Positions 1-9,229 of a stretch of 44,589 nucleotides of DNA are shown here, piece by piece. Each line of letters begins with the position of its first letter. Within the stretch, counting starts at the first letter, position 1. The translations under genes were made by a program, and so were the position numbers. This DNA comes from a candidate division Hyd24-12 bacterium UBA5074 (GTDB lineage Bacteria; Fermentibacterota; Fermentibacteria; Fermentibacterales; Fermentibacteraceae): NCBI GenBank assembly GCA_002414865.1, contig DIAQ01000047.1:2952-47540 (forward strand), read 5' to 3'. Below the pieces are notes generated by a model, which ran no database searches, was not told where the DNA came from, and saw only the letters and a program-made list of their open reading frames with translations.

Positions 1-855
1 AGCGGGACCGGCAACCGCATAGGAATATCCTCCGGGTCGAGCTCCTTCGTCGTGGGGGGCAGCGCAAGGGACAGCTACCCCGAGCTTCCCCACGCAACCG
101 ACGTGAGCGGGACCGTGCTCTCCGTGAGCGTGCTCTCCTCGGCCATCCGCAGGACCTCCTATGCCGTCGCGCGGGAGGACTACAGGCCTTCCCTGAACGG
201 AGCGCTCTGGAAGCTGGGCCCCGAGGGGCTGGAGATGGTGGCCACCGACGGTCACAGGCTGGCCCGGATACACCTGGCCGACATTACGTCGGGCAACCGT
301 TTCGAAGCCATCGTCGCCCCCAAGGCCCTCAACCTGCTCGCCAGGCTTGCCGAGGAAGGCGATGTGACAGTCCGGTTCCAGGGCAGCCAGATCTCCTTCG
401 AGTTCGGTCCCACGGTCATCTACAGCCGGACGATCGAAGGTCCGTACCCTCCGTACGAGAAGGTCATCCCCCGGGACAACGACAAGCAGCTTGCCATAGT
501 CCGGGAGGACCTGCTCGCCGCGCTCAGGAGGATGAGGATCATCGCCAATCCGGCCACGCATCAGGTCAAGCTCAGCCTGGAAGCCTCCAACGTCCTCATA
601 CAGGCCGAGAACACCGATGCGGGCGAAGCCAGGGAGAAACTGTCGGCCGAGTATGCCGGAGAGCCGCTGCAGCTCGGATTCAACGGGGATTTCCTGATGG
701 AGATCCTTCGCAACATGCAGTCCGAGCGCGTGGTGCTCAAGCTGAAGAACAGCTCGTCGGCCGTCGTCATAGAGAACGACACACCGGAACCGGGAACGAC
801 TTATCTGGCCCTTCTCATGCCGGTTCGCCTCCCGACCCCCGGCAGTCCTGCCTGA
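1..855 (+). CDS. dnaN: DNA polymerase III beta subunit (sliding clamp), 5'-truncated by window
   Basis: This is the ring-shaped processivity clamp that tethers the replicative polymerase to DNA. The frame is open from base 1, so 284 residues are visible; compared with the usual ~370, roughly the first 85 to 110 residues lie upstream. Recognisable clamp segments are ATDGHRLA near visible residues 79-86, the FEFGPTVIYSRTIEGPYPPYEKVIP stretch as the second-domain landmark, and the C-terminal TYLALLMPVRL, which corresponds to the family's YLVMPMRL end. A short Pro-rich tail (PTPGSPA) follows that end. The next genes are a DciA-like gene and both gyrase subunits, a common replication-origin neighbourhood. 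Confidence 0.95.
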   Translation, partial: SGTGNRIGISSGSSSFVVGGSARDSYPELPHATDVSGTVLSVSVLSSAIRRTSYAVAREDYRPSLNGALWKLGPEGLEMVATDGHRLARIHLADITSGNRFEAIVAPKALNLLARLAEEGDVTVRFQGSQISFEFGPTVIYSRTIEGPYPPYEKVIPRDNDKQLAIVREDLLAALRRMRIIANPATHQVKLSLEASNVLIQAENTDAGEAREKLSAEYAGEPLQLGFNGDFLMEILRNMQSERVVLKLKNSSSAVVIENDTPEPGTTYLALLMPVRLPTPGSPA

Positions 856-912
856 CGCGGGGACTGCCAGCTCCGAGACGCCTCGATTGCCCGCAAGGGT
901 TTGAGTGATGCC

Positions 913-1212
913 ATGAAAAGCCTTCCGGCAATCATCGAGGGTATGCTCGCGAAGGGTCCGGTTGCCGATGCAGGAATCGCCGATTCGGCCGGTGCACTGT
1001 GGTCGGGCCTGGCAGGGCCGGGTCTTGCGGGGCTCTCGGCCCCGGCCGGTTTTTCAGGGGGCGTCCTGACGGTCAGGACATCCCATCCGGGTGCGGTCCT
1101 CGAATTGAGGGCCAGGGAGGCCGAGCTGATCGCCGGACTCAACGAGGCGATGGGCAGGCCGCTTATCAAGCGCATTCGCATCACGCGCGACCGAGGTCGA
1201 CATGGAGAGTAA
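913..1212 (+). CDS. DUF721 / DciA-like protein
   Basis: A small protein (99 residues) matching the DUF721 pattern: a hydrophobic core of the form GGVLTVRTSHPGAVLELRA followed by a LNEAMGRPLIKRIRI-type strand. In other bacteria the DUF721 protein DciA works with the replicative helicase DnaB, and the position between dnaN and gyrB fits that role. The start is uncertain: a TTG at 901 sits almost on an AAGGG (895-899), while the ATG at 913 chosen here is 13 bases beyond it. The 3' end overlaps the gyrB start by 11 bases, suggesting translational coupling. DciA function is inferred from family and position. Confidence 0.75.
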   Translation: MKSLPAIIEGMLAKGPVADAGIADSAGALWSGLAGPGLAGLSAPAGFSGGVLTVRTSHPGAVLELRAREAELIAGLNEAMGRPLIKRIRITRDRGRHGE

Positions 1213-3145
1213 CGGCACGGAACGGCGCTATGACGCCGATTCCATCCAGGTCCTGGAGGGTCTCGAAGCCGTCCGCAAGAGGCCCAGCATGTACATCGGA
1301 TCGACGTGCCAGCTCGGGCTGCACCATCTCGTCTGGGAGGTCGTGGACAACAGCGTCGACGAGGCCCAGGCGGGCTACTGCGATAGCATAGACGTCAGAC
1401 TCCTCGACGAAGACGTCGTCTCCGTGCTGGACAACGGACGCGGGATACCCACCGAGATGCACGCCAAGATGGGCCGCTCGGCGCTCGAGGTCGTCCTCAC
1501 CACCCTGCACGCCGGAGGCAAGTTCGACAACGACGCGTACAAGGTCTCGGGAGGCCTCCACGGGGTCGGGGTCAGCGTCGTGAACGCGCTCTCAGAATGG
1601 CTCGAGGTCGAGGTGGTGCGCGACGGCACCCTGTTCAGGCAGAGCTTCCGCAGGGGCAGGCCGGTGGCTCCGCTCGAGATGGTGGGGCCGGCGGAGGGCA
1701 GAGGGACGAAGGTCACCTTCAAGCCCGACGCTGAGATATTCGAGACCACCGAATTCAGCTTCGACATGCTCTCGAAGAGGCTCCGCGAGCTGGCCTTCCT
1801 GAACAGCGGACTCCGCATCTCACTGGCCGACGAGAGGCCGGAGGCCACCGGCAAGGCGCACGAGTTCAGGTACGAGGGCGGCATAGTCTCATTCGTGAAG
1901 TTCCTCAACTCCGGAAGACACGTCCTCCACGCCGAGCCCATCGCGGTCCGCAGGGAGACCGTCCTGGACGACGGGGGGTTCCTGCTCGCGGAGTGCGCCA
2001 TCCAGTACAACAGCGGGTACAACGAGGAAGTCTTCGCCTTCGCCAACAACATCAACACCGTCGACGGCGGAACGCATCTCACGGGCTTCCGCGCCGCACT
2101 CACGCGCGCCCTCAACGATTATGCAACCGCCTTCGGCCTCTTCAAGAAGAGCGACGAGGGCTTCACCGGGAACGACGTCCGCGAAGGCCTGACGGCCGTG
2201 GTGAGCGTCAAGCTCTCGGCTCCGCAGTTCGAGGGGCAGACCAAGGCGCGGCTCGGGAACCGCGACGTCAAGGGCGCCGTCGAATCGGCGATCTACGCCG
2301 GCCTGGCCGCCTATCTCGAAGAGAACCCCCCCATCGCGCGCAAGATCGTGCAGAAGTGCCAGGAGACCAGCGCGGCGAGGCTGGCTGCGAGGAAGGCCCG
2401 TGAGCTCACGCGGCGCAAGAGCGCCCTCGAGACCGCTGCGCTCCCCGGCAAGCTGGCCGACTGCACGGTCACCGATCCCGCCGAGGCCGAGATCTTCATC
2501 GTCGAGGGAGACTCCGCAGGCGGCAGCGCCAAGCAGGGGAGGAACAGGTACACCCAGGCCGTCCTCCCGCTCAGGGGAAAGATCCTGAACGTCGAGAAGG
2601 CACCGCTTCACAGGATCCTCGGCAACGCGGAGATCAAGACCATAGTCACGGCGGTGGGCACGGGCATCGGCGAGGAGGAATTCGATCTCGCGCGGCTCAG
2701 GTACGGCCGGATCATCATCATGACCGATGCCGACGTTGACGGGGCCCACATCCGGACCCTGCTGCTGACCTTCTTCTATCGCTACATGCCCCTGCTCATC
2801 GAGAGGGGGAACATCTATATCGCCCAGCCCCCGCTCTACGGCATCAGGAAGGGCAAGGACACCCACTACGCATACAGCGAGAAGGAGAGGGACTCCATCC
2901 TCAGGTCCCTCGGGACCGACGACCGCAGCGCTGCAGTCCAGCGCTACAAGGGTCTCGGCGAGATGAACCCGACCCAGCTCTGGGCGACGGCCATGAACCC
3001 CGAGACGCGCATCCTGCTCAAGGTGCGCATGGAGGACGCCGTCGAGGCCAGTCACATCTTCTCGATACTGATGGGTGACGAGGTGGAGCCTCGGAGGGAG
3101 TTCATCCAGAAGCACGCAGCGGAGGTGAGGAACCTCGATGTCTGA
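1202..3145 (+). CDS. gyrB: DNA gyrase subunit B
   Basis: ATPase subunit of DNA gyrase, which introduces negative supercoils together with GyrA. At 647 residues it is the usual short form. The GHKL ATP site is visible as EVVDNSVDEA (Glu46, Asn50) and the GGLHGVGVSVVNALS loop. The TOPRIM metal site is visible as EGDSAGG starting at Glu435 and MTDADVDGAH at 507-516. The C-terminal KGLGEMNPTQLW motif is intact. The start overlaps the DUF721 gene by 11 bases and the end overlaps gyrA by 8 bases, so the four genes from dnaN to gyrA look like one unit. Confidence 0.98.
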   Translation: MESNGTERRYDADSIQVLEGLEAVRKRPSMYIGSTCQLGLHHLVWEVVDNSVDEAQAGYCDSIDVRLLDEDVVSVLDNGRGIPTEMHAKMGRSALEVVLTTLHAGGKFDNDAYKVSGGLHGVGVSVVNALSEWLEVEVVRDGTLFRQSFRRGRPVAPLEMVGPAEGRGTKVTFKPDAEIFETTEFSFDMLSKRLRELAFLNSGLRISLADERPEATGKAHEFRYEGGIVSFVKFLNSGRHVLHAEPIAVRRETVLDDGGFLLAECAIQYNSGYNEEVFAFANNINTVDGGTHLTGFRAALTRALNDYATAFGLFKKSDEGFTGNDVREGLTAVVSVKLSAPQFEGQTKARLGNRDVKGAVESAIYAGLAAYLEENPPIARKIVQKCQETSAARLAARKARELTRRKSALETAALPGKLADCTVTDPAEAEIFIVEGDSAGGSAKQGRNRYTQAVLPLRGKILNVEKAPLHRILGNAEIKTIVTAVGTGIGEEEFDLARLRYGRIIIMTDADVDGAHIRTLLLTFFYRYMPLLIERGNIYIAQPPLYGIRKGKDTHYAYSEKERDSILRSLGTDDRSAAVQRYKGLGEMNPTQLWATAMNPETRILLKVRMEDAVEASHIFSILMGDEVEPRREFIQKHAAEVRNLDV

Positions 3146-5615
3146 AGAAAACCTCAAGCCGCAGTCCGCGAGAATACTGCCGGTCGATCTCGAAGACGAG
3201 ATGCGCCGGTCCTATCTCGACTATTCGATGAGCGTCATAGTCTCGAGGGCGCTGCCCGATGTGCGGGATGGTCTCAAGCCCGTCCACAGGCGCATTCTCT
3301 ACTCGATGTACGAGCAGAAGCTCACCCATCAGAGGCCGTTCAGGAAGTCGGCGACGGTGGTGGGCGATGTGCTGGGCAAGTACCATCCCCACGGCGACAG
3401 CGCCGTCTACGACTCCATGGTGCGCATGGCCCAGAGCTTCTCCCTGCGGCATCCCCTCATCGAGGGCCAGGGCAACTTCGGCTCCGTCGACGGGGACCCC
3501 GCGGCCGCGTACAGGTACACCGAGGCGCGGATGTCGAAGATCGGCGAGGAGATGCTCCGCGATCTCGACCGGGATACGGTCGACTTCGTGCCCAATTTCG
3601 ACGCGAGGCTCTCCGAGCCCTCCGTCGCGCCATCCGGTTTCCCGAACCTGCTCGTGAACGGAGCAGCCGGCATCGCGGTGGGCATGGCCACGAACATCCC
3701 GCCCCACAATCTGCGCGAGATAGTCGCCGCCTGCAGGCTCTTGATCGAGCATCCGGACTCCGGCATCGAGCAGCTGCTGGAAGTGGTGAAGGGCCCCGAC
3801 TTCCCGACGGGCGGCATAATCATCGGCCGCTCCGGGATACGAGATGCCTACACGACGGGGCAGGGCGGCATCCTCGTCAGGGGCAGGGCTTCCGTGGAGA
3901 GGACCGAGCGGGGACGCGAAGCCATAATAATCACCGAGATCCCCTACCAGGTGAACAAGGCCAGCCTCATCTCCACAATGGCCGAGCTCGTGAAGGACAA
4001 GAAGCTCCAGGACATCTCCGACATCCGCGACGAGAGCGACCGCGATGGCATGAGGATTGTCATCGAGCTCAAGCGCGAGGCCGTTTCGGACATCGTCCTC
4101 AACCAGCTCTACCGCCATACCGACCTGGAAGTCACCTTCGGCGCCAACATGCTCTCCCTCGTGAAGAACCAGCCGCGCAAGCTCGATCTGAAGAGCATGC
4201 TCGAGTACTACATCGAGCACCGGCGCGAAGTGATCGAGCGCCGCTGCCGGTTCGACATAGCCCGGGCCGAGGAGAGGGCGCACATCCTCGAGGGCCTGCT
4301 GAAAGCCCTGGACATCATAGACCAGGTGATCGAGACCATCCGCGCCTCGCGCGACGCCGAGGAAGCCCGGAACGCCCTGTGCGAGAGCTTCGGCTTCAGC
4401 CAGAAGCAGGCCCAGGCGATACTCGACATGAGGCTGCACAGGCTCACCGCCCTGGAGCGCGGAGAGCTCGAGGAGGAGCTCGCCGGCCTGAGGTCGGAGA
4501 TAGAGCGCCTCTCGAGGATCCTCGGCAGCCGCGAGCTGCTGATGGGCGTTGTCCTGGAGGAGCTGGAAGCCGTGGCGGAAGCCTTCGGCGAGCCCCGGAG
4601 GACCTTCGTGGACACGGTCTCCATGGCCGGACTGGAGGACGAGGATCTCGTGCCCGACGACACCATGGTCATCATGGTCTCGCAGGCGGGCTACATAAAG
4701 AGGCTCCCTCTGGACACATGGAAGAGCCAGAGGCGGGGCGGCAAGGGCCTGACCGGAGCCACGACGCGCGAGGAGGACTCCGTCGAGCAGGTCTTCGTGG
4801 CCACCAACCACTCCAGCATCCTCTTCTTCACGGACCTGGGATTCTGCCACTGGCTCAAGGTCTACAGGATCCCCGAGGAGAGCCGTCAGAGCAAGGGCAA
4901 GGCGATAGCCAACCTGCTCTCCCTCACGCAGGGAGAGCGCCCCGTTGCCAGGGTCTGCGTGAGGGACTTCGCCGAGGGCGGCTTCATCCTGATGGCCGCA
5001 AGCGACGGCACGGTGAAGAAGACCCCGATGGCCGCCTACAGCCGGCCCAGGAAGAGGGGCATCCGCGCGGTCAAGCTGCCTGAGGGCGCGCGCCTGGTGG
5101 GAGCCGCCAGGACCGACGGCAACTGCGAGATACTTCTCTGCACGGCCGGGGGTCGTGTCAACCGCTTCAACGAGAAGGAAGTGCGGACGACCGGCCGCTA
5201 CACCAGCGGCGTCCGTGGGATAAGGGTCGGAGCCGGTGAGGAGGTCGTCGGGATGCTCGTGGTATCCGGCGAAGGCGACGTTCTCACGGTGACCGCCAAC
5301 GGCTACGGCAAGAGGACGGAGGTCTCTGGCTACCCCGTCACCAGGAGGGGCGGCAAGGGAGTGATAGGCATCAAGGGCAGCGGGCGGAACGGCCCTGTCG
5401 TCTCCGTCATGCAGGCCGGCCTCGCGCAGCAGCTCATACTTGTCTCCGCGCGAGGAATGTTGATAAGGTTACAGGTGAGTGATGTCCGCCCGACGGGACG
5501 CACGACGCAGGGAGTCCGTCTGATGAACCTTCCGGAGGACGACCGGCTTGTGGATGCGGCCGTGTTCGAGTCGGAAGAAGGGGACATCGAGGGGCAGGCA
5601 AACACCGGGGACTGA
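3138..5615 (+). CDS. gyrA: DNA gyrase subunit A
   Basis: DNA breakage-reunion subunit of gyrase, 825 residues. The catalytic tyrosine is Tyr127 in AAAYRYTEAR. The quinolone-pocket helix reads HPHGDSAVYDSMVRMAQ, with Ser88 and Asp92 at the positions that are Ser83 and Asp87 in E. coli, so the drug-sensitive residues are present. The GyrA box QRRGGKG at 531-537 marks a true gyrase rather than topoisomerase IV. Six beta-pinwheel repeats follow, and a short acidic tail (ESEEGDIEGQANTGD) closes the protein. It overlaps gyrB by 8 bases. Confidence 0.98.
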   Translation: MSEENLKPQSARILPVDLEDEMRRSYLDYSMSVIVSRALPDVRDGLKPVHRRILYSMYEQKLTHQRPFRKSATVVGDVLGKYHPHGDSAVYDSMVRMAQSFSLRHPLIEGQGNFGSVDGDPAAAYRYTEARMSKIGEEMLRDLDRDTVDFVPNFDARLSEPSVAPSGFPNLLVNGAAGIAVGMATNIPPHNLREIVAACRLLIEHPDSGIEQLLEVVKGPDFPTGGIIIGRSGIRDAYTTGQGGILVRGRASVERTERGREAIIITEIPYQVNKASLISTMAELVKDKKLQDISDIRDESDRDGMRIVIELKREAVSDIVLNQLYRHTDLEVTFGANMLSLVKNQPRKLDLKSMLEYYIEHRREVIERRCRFDIARAEERAHILEGLLKALDIIDQVIETIRASRDAEEARNALCESFGFSQKQAQAILDMRLHRLTALERGELEEELAGLRSEIERLSRILGSRELLMGVVLEELEAVAEAFGEPRRTFVDTVSMAGLEDEDLVPDDTMVIMVSQAGYIKRLPLDTWKSQRRGGKGLTGATTREEDSVEQVFVATNHSSILFFTDLGFCHWLKVYRIPEESRQSKGKAIANLLSLTQGERPVARVCVRDFAEGGFILMAASDGTVKKTPMAAYSRPRKRGIRAVKLPEGARLVGAARTDGNCEILLCTAGGRVNRFNEKEVRTTGRYTSGVRGIRVGAGEEVVGMLVVSGEGDVLTVTANGYGKRTEVSGYPVTRRGGKGVIGIKGSGRNGPVVSVMQAGLAQQLILVSARGMLIRLQVSDVRPTGRTTQGVRLMNLPEDDRLVDAAVFESEEGDIEGQANTGD

Positions 5616-5619
5616 GGCG

Positions 5620-8600
5620 ATGGGTCCGGCGGCAACTGTTCTCGCCAAGAAAATCCGGCTGTGGTACATGGCCAACGAACCCAGGCCATCTCCGGCGCCG
5701 GAGCTCAACTCGGACGCCGAGCTCCCCCTCCAGCCCCCGTCCTCGGCGATCCCCGACACGGCCCTGGCCGTGCAGCTCTCGGGCCTGAGAGCCTTCGAGG
5801 ACCCCCGCTGGGATGGCGTGAGCCGCGACATGTCGGCCCTCCTCTCCCGCCTTAGCGAAGCCTCCAGGCAGAGGCTCATGGAAAGCCTCTCCCTCATCTC
5901 GGCCCCTCCGCCCCTGGACCCCATGCTGGCGCGGCGCTGGATATGGGCGGTCTCGGGGCTCCTCCCTTCGACATATCCGACCGCCATCATGGAGTTCTTC
6001 CAGCTCGCATGGATGTGGGAGCAGATCCGCAGCGTGGCAGGAGTCGAGCTCGAAGCGGTCCTGGCTCTCTTCTACCGCGCCCTGCGCTCCGTCGGCGAAG
6101 GCCCGCGCTCCGCTGCGATGATCCATTTCCTCATCCAGTTCGCAGGCCGGTGGCCCGAGAGGTTCTGCTTCTGGCTCGACAGGACGTCCGAGGCCGGGCC
6201 TGACGTCATCCAGGCTCTGAAGAGGGCCGAGGCGCTCCTGCCGGAGGCCTCCCCCTACGCCAGGGAAACCCTTCTCGATTTTGCCGCCGAGCTCGGATGG
6301 AGATTCCTGGGCGATGACGACCTGCCGCTGTGGAAAGCCGTAGGCAGGCTCGGAGAGGTCCTCTTCAGGCGGCTGCGCGGCACGGCGATACCCGCCTCGT
6401 CCCTCCAGCTCATGGCCGGGGTTCTGGGCGAGCTCGAGAGGGAGGGCATCGAGGAGATGTTCTCGGAGGTCCGTGCGGCGGTCGTCGCAGGGATGTTCGG
6501 CGAGCACGACCGCGCGGTGGTCGACGAGGCGCTTGCCTCGGTCCCCGAAACCTACAAGGCCCTCGAAGGCGTCGGCGAGATGGAGCTCATAATGCAGATC
6601 ACATCTCTGCGGGGCAATTTCGCATCGCCGCTGAAGACGGGAGCCGGGCTCGTGAGGCTCGCGGCCGCGGCCGGCGGCGGCAGGCTCGAGACATCCACGC
6701 TCGTGGCCCTGCTCGACAGGTTCGAGGGGCAGGTCTCCGAGCCCCAGATACTCGAGGCCATGGAGCTGGTGGCGGGCCTGAAACCGCCGATCCCGAGGCA
6801 TCCTCCCGGCTCCTGGGTGAGGATGCTCAGGCTCCTGGGCCTGACCGCAGGCGAGGGGGAGCCTTCGCGGAGCTTCAAGAACGCGGTGGGCAGGGTTTTC
6901 GAAGGGCTCGCGGCATCCACCGACTCCGAAGCCGCACTCGAGGCCCTCGAGCAGGCCCTCACAGTTCCCGGGCTGACCCCTGCCGACGTCTTCGTGGCAG
7001 CCTCCTTCCTCCTCCGGTCGGCCCAGCCGGGTCAGACCGCCGGAATCCTCTCCCGGACCGCCCAGACGGCGTCACTTCTCCTGCTCCTGGGGGCTTCCGA
7101 AAGGGAGAAGCTCCTGGCGAGCCTCCCGCCGGCCTGGCTGGTGTCGCTGGCAGCGGAGGAGACCGGCGCCCTCGGGATGGTCTGCGGGGCGGTCGAGAAG
7201 CTGAGGGACAGGACGCTCCGTCTGCGCTTCCTCGAGAAGGTCGTGGCTCCGATGCTCGACGAGCTGCCGGAGCGCGGCGGCGTGTTCGAGGAGTACCTCG
7301 TGGCGGCCGCGACCGAGTACAACAAGGTGGGCAGCCAGGGCGCCCTCAGAGACACGGAGAACGATCTTCTCCAGAGGCTCTTCAGAACCGGGGACAGGAC
7401 GAAGGCGATAGAGGAGTCCATCTCGCGGCTGCTGCGCATGCCGGGCCTCGAGGGCGACAGGGCGGAGATCCTGATCGACTCCGTCAAGCTGCTCTGTGGA
7501 GCCTTCGGCAGGCTGTCGGTCTGGCAGGAATCCAGCGACAGCACGCTCCCGGGATTCCTGCAGCGCGGGCTGCCCCGGCTGGTGCGGACGATGGTCGACT
7601 TCCCGGAGGTGCTCGACACGCTCGGGCGGGGCAGGATGCAGGAGCTCGTGGACATGCTCATGCCTTCCGCCGCAGGTTCCGAGGCCGATCCCCAGGTGGC
7701 CCGCTGGCAGATGAAGACAGGCATGGTGTTCTTCGGGCAGGTGCTGCCGCTCACCATCGAGCTGTTCCCGGGAAGCGCCAAGCGGATCTCGGCCTTTGCC
7801 GAATCGCTCTGCGACCAGGCCGTCAGGACCACGCAGGGGGTGGTTGCCGGTGCCGGTTATCTCGGCGACGTGGCCCTGCGGCTCGAGCAGTTCCTGATAG
7901 AGAGCTACACCCAGCGGTTCGCGTCATCGATGACCGGCGCCAATCCTCCGGGTCCTCCGGTCCCACTCACCTGGCCTCCCCAGGCGTACGATTCCTGGAA
8001 CCAGTCGCGCGCAGCAGAGGCCTCTCTGGTGCGCGACGCCACACAGATAGCCCGGAGCATCACCCCCGACAAGAAGATCCAGAGGCTGTTCGTCCACGAG
8101 GCCCGGAAGATGTGGGAAGGGCTCTCCAGGGCCGGGCTGCTCTCCCGCCCCGCGCTGATGAAGATGACCGCCGCCCAGGGGGTGCAGATGCTGGGAGAGG
8201 CGGGAGGCGGAAGCCTCCTCGATGTCGTCAGGCTGCTCGAGCGCGGCGAGGGCTCTCTGCCCGAGAGCGTGGCCGAGAAGGCCGAGAAGTTCTTCTACAG
8301 GAGGTCGCCCGGACCTTCGGGCGAATCCCCGTGCCGGATGTGGCGCCTCGACTCCTTCACCCCCCTGGGAGCCTGCCTGGTCGATCTCATGATGCTCGAG
8401 GGAGCTCGCACCTCCTCCGTCGACCAGCTCACGGAGAGCTTCCTGGAGGTTGCCGAGTTCCTGGGCACCGAGACGGGCGGAGACGAGTTGCTCCTCGCGT
8501 TCGAGAGATGCCTGTCCCTCGGCGAGTCCGGCAAGCCGCCCGCGAGCTCGCGCGAGGCCCTGAAGCTTCTGGAGAAGCAGCTCTTCAGGCCGCTGTGGCG

Positions 8601-9219
8601 GCGCAGGGCCATGAGCCGTGTCGAGCTGCTGGTGGCGGGGCTGGGTCAGAGGGAGAAACTCGTTGACGGTCTTCTCGAGAGGCTCTCCCGCGAAGCGGGC
8701 ATCACTGCCCAGGTGAGATTCCTCAGGAAGTTCGGACAGATCTTCCTCACGGTCGAGGATGCCGCTCAGGCTCTCGAAGACCACCGGCAGGTCCTCCACA
8801 TACACGAGATGCTCTCCGGCGTCTGGCTGTTCGGAGGCGCGGGCGAGCCCGGCGACAGCGCGGCGGACGCCGCGAGGGAAGGCTACGAGGCTGCTCGGGA
8901 GGTGTTCCGCAACCTCCTGAGGCGCGCGGGCGCCGTCACGGCAGCAGAGGCCGAGGAGATCAGCGTCGAGATGCGCCGCCGCTACCGCGACAACGCGGAG
9001 GTCGTGGCGATCCTGCTGAGATGGACCCTCGACCCCTCGAGGGAGGATCTCCTCCGGATACTCGAGAACAACCCCGCCCTCCTGGAGGCGGCCGGCAGCG
9101 ATACCGAGCTCATGCACATGCTCGACTCGGGTGTCCAGGACTCCCGCTTCCTCCAGACCGTCGAGAGCCTTGCGGGCAACCCGGCCGCCCTCAAGGCGAG
9201 GCTCCAGGAACCGGCCTGA
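5620..9219 (+). CDS. large helical protein of unknown function (1199 aa)
   Basis: I do not recognise this protein. It begins 4 bases after the gyrA stop; the ATG at 5620 was chosen because an earlier in-frame start would lie inside gyrA, and an alternative ATG exists at 5668. The sequence is rich in Leu, Ala, Glu, Arg and Gly, with many short amphipathic helices such as LEALEQAL, LLDRFEGQV and LERLSREAG, giving the look of an alpha-solenoid. I see no signal peptide, clear membrane segment, P-loop or metal motif. The asparaginase gene starts 10 bases after it, so it may be read with gyrA and ansA. Codon use looks like that of its neighbours. Confidence 0.8.
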   Translation: MGPAATVLAKKIRLWYMANEPRPSPAPELNSDAELPLQPPSSAIPDTALAVQLSGLRAFEDPRWDGVSRDMSALLSRLSEASRQRLMESLSLISAPPPLDPMLARRWIWAVSGLLPSTYPTAIMEFFQLAWMWEQIRSVAGVELEAVLALFYRALRSVGEGPRSAAMIHFLIQFAGRWPERFCFWLDRTSEAGPDVIQALKRAEALLPEASPYARETLLDFAAELGWRFLGDDDLPLWKAVGRLGEVLFRRLRGTAIPASSLQLMAGVLGELEREGIEEMFSEVRAAVVAGMFGEHDRAVVDEALASVPETYKALEGVGEMELIMQITSLRGNFASPLKTGAGLVRLAAAAGGGRLETSTLVALLDRFEGQVSEPQILEAMELVAGLKPPIPRHPPGSWVRMLRLLGLTAGEGEPSRSFKNAVGRVFEGLAASTDSEAALEALEQALTVPGLTPADVFVAASFLLRSAQPGQTAGILSRTAQTASLLLLLGASEREKLLASLPPAWLVSLAAEETGALGMVCGAVEKLRDRTLRLRFLEKVVAPMLDELPERGGVFEEYLVAAATEYNKVGSQGALRDTENDLLQRLFRTGDRTKAIEESISRLLRMPGLEGDRAEILIDSVKLLCGAFGRLSVWQESSDSTLPGFLQRGLPRLVRTMVDFPEVLDTLGRGRMQELVDMLMPSAAGSEADPQVARWQMKTGMVFFGQVLPLTIELFPGSAKRISAFAESLCDQAVRTTQGVVAGAGYLGDVALRLEQFLIESYTQRFASSMTGANPPGPPVPLTWPPQAYDSWNQSRAAEASLVRDATQIARSITPDKKIQRLFVHEARKMWEGLSRAGLLSRPALMKMTAAQGVQMLGEAGGGSLLDVVRLLERGEGSLPESVAEKAEKFFYRRSPGPSGESPCRMWRLDSFTPLGACLVDLMMLEGARTSSVDQLTESFLEVAEFLGTETGGDELLLAFERCLSLGESGKPPASSREALKLLEKQLFRPLWRRRAMSRVELLVAGLGQREKLVDGLLERLSREAGITAQVRFLRKFGQIFLTVEDAAQALEDHRQVLHIHEMLSGVWLFGGAGEPGDSAADAAREGYEAAREVFRNLLRRAGAVTAAEAEEISVEMRRRYRDNAEVVAILLRWTLDPSREDLLRILENNPALLEAAGSDTELMHMLDSGVQDSRFLQTVESLAGNPAALKARLQEPA

Positions 9220-9229
9220 GGCTCTTCCG

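Noticed and set aside
1889..3157. Long open frame antisense to gyrB (and another antisense to gyrA at 3102-4850)
   Set aside because: GC-rich third positions keep the opposite frame open; the composition is Arg/Gly/Leu/Val-heavy without any family motif, and the plus-strand gyrase genes are certain.
6330..8666. 778-codon frame inside the large unknown gene
   Set aside because: Its product is Arg/Gly/Ala/Pro-rich, typical of a shifted GC-rich frame; the 5620-9219 frame has balanced composition and helical periodicity.
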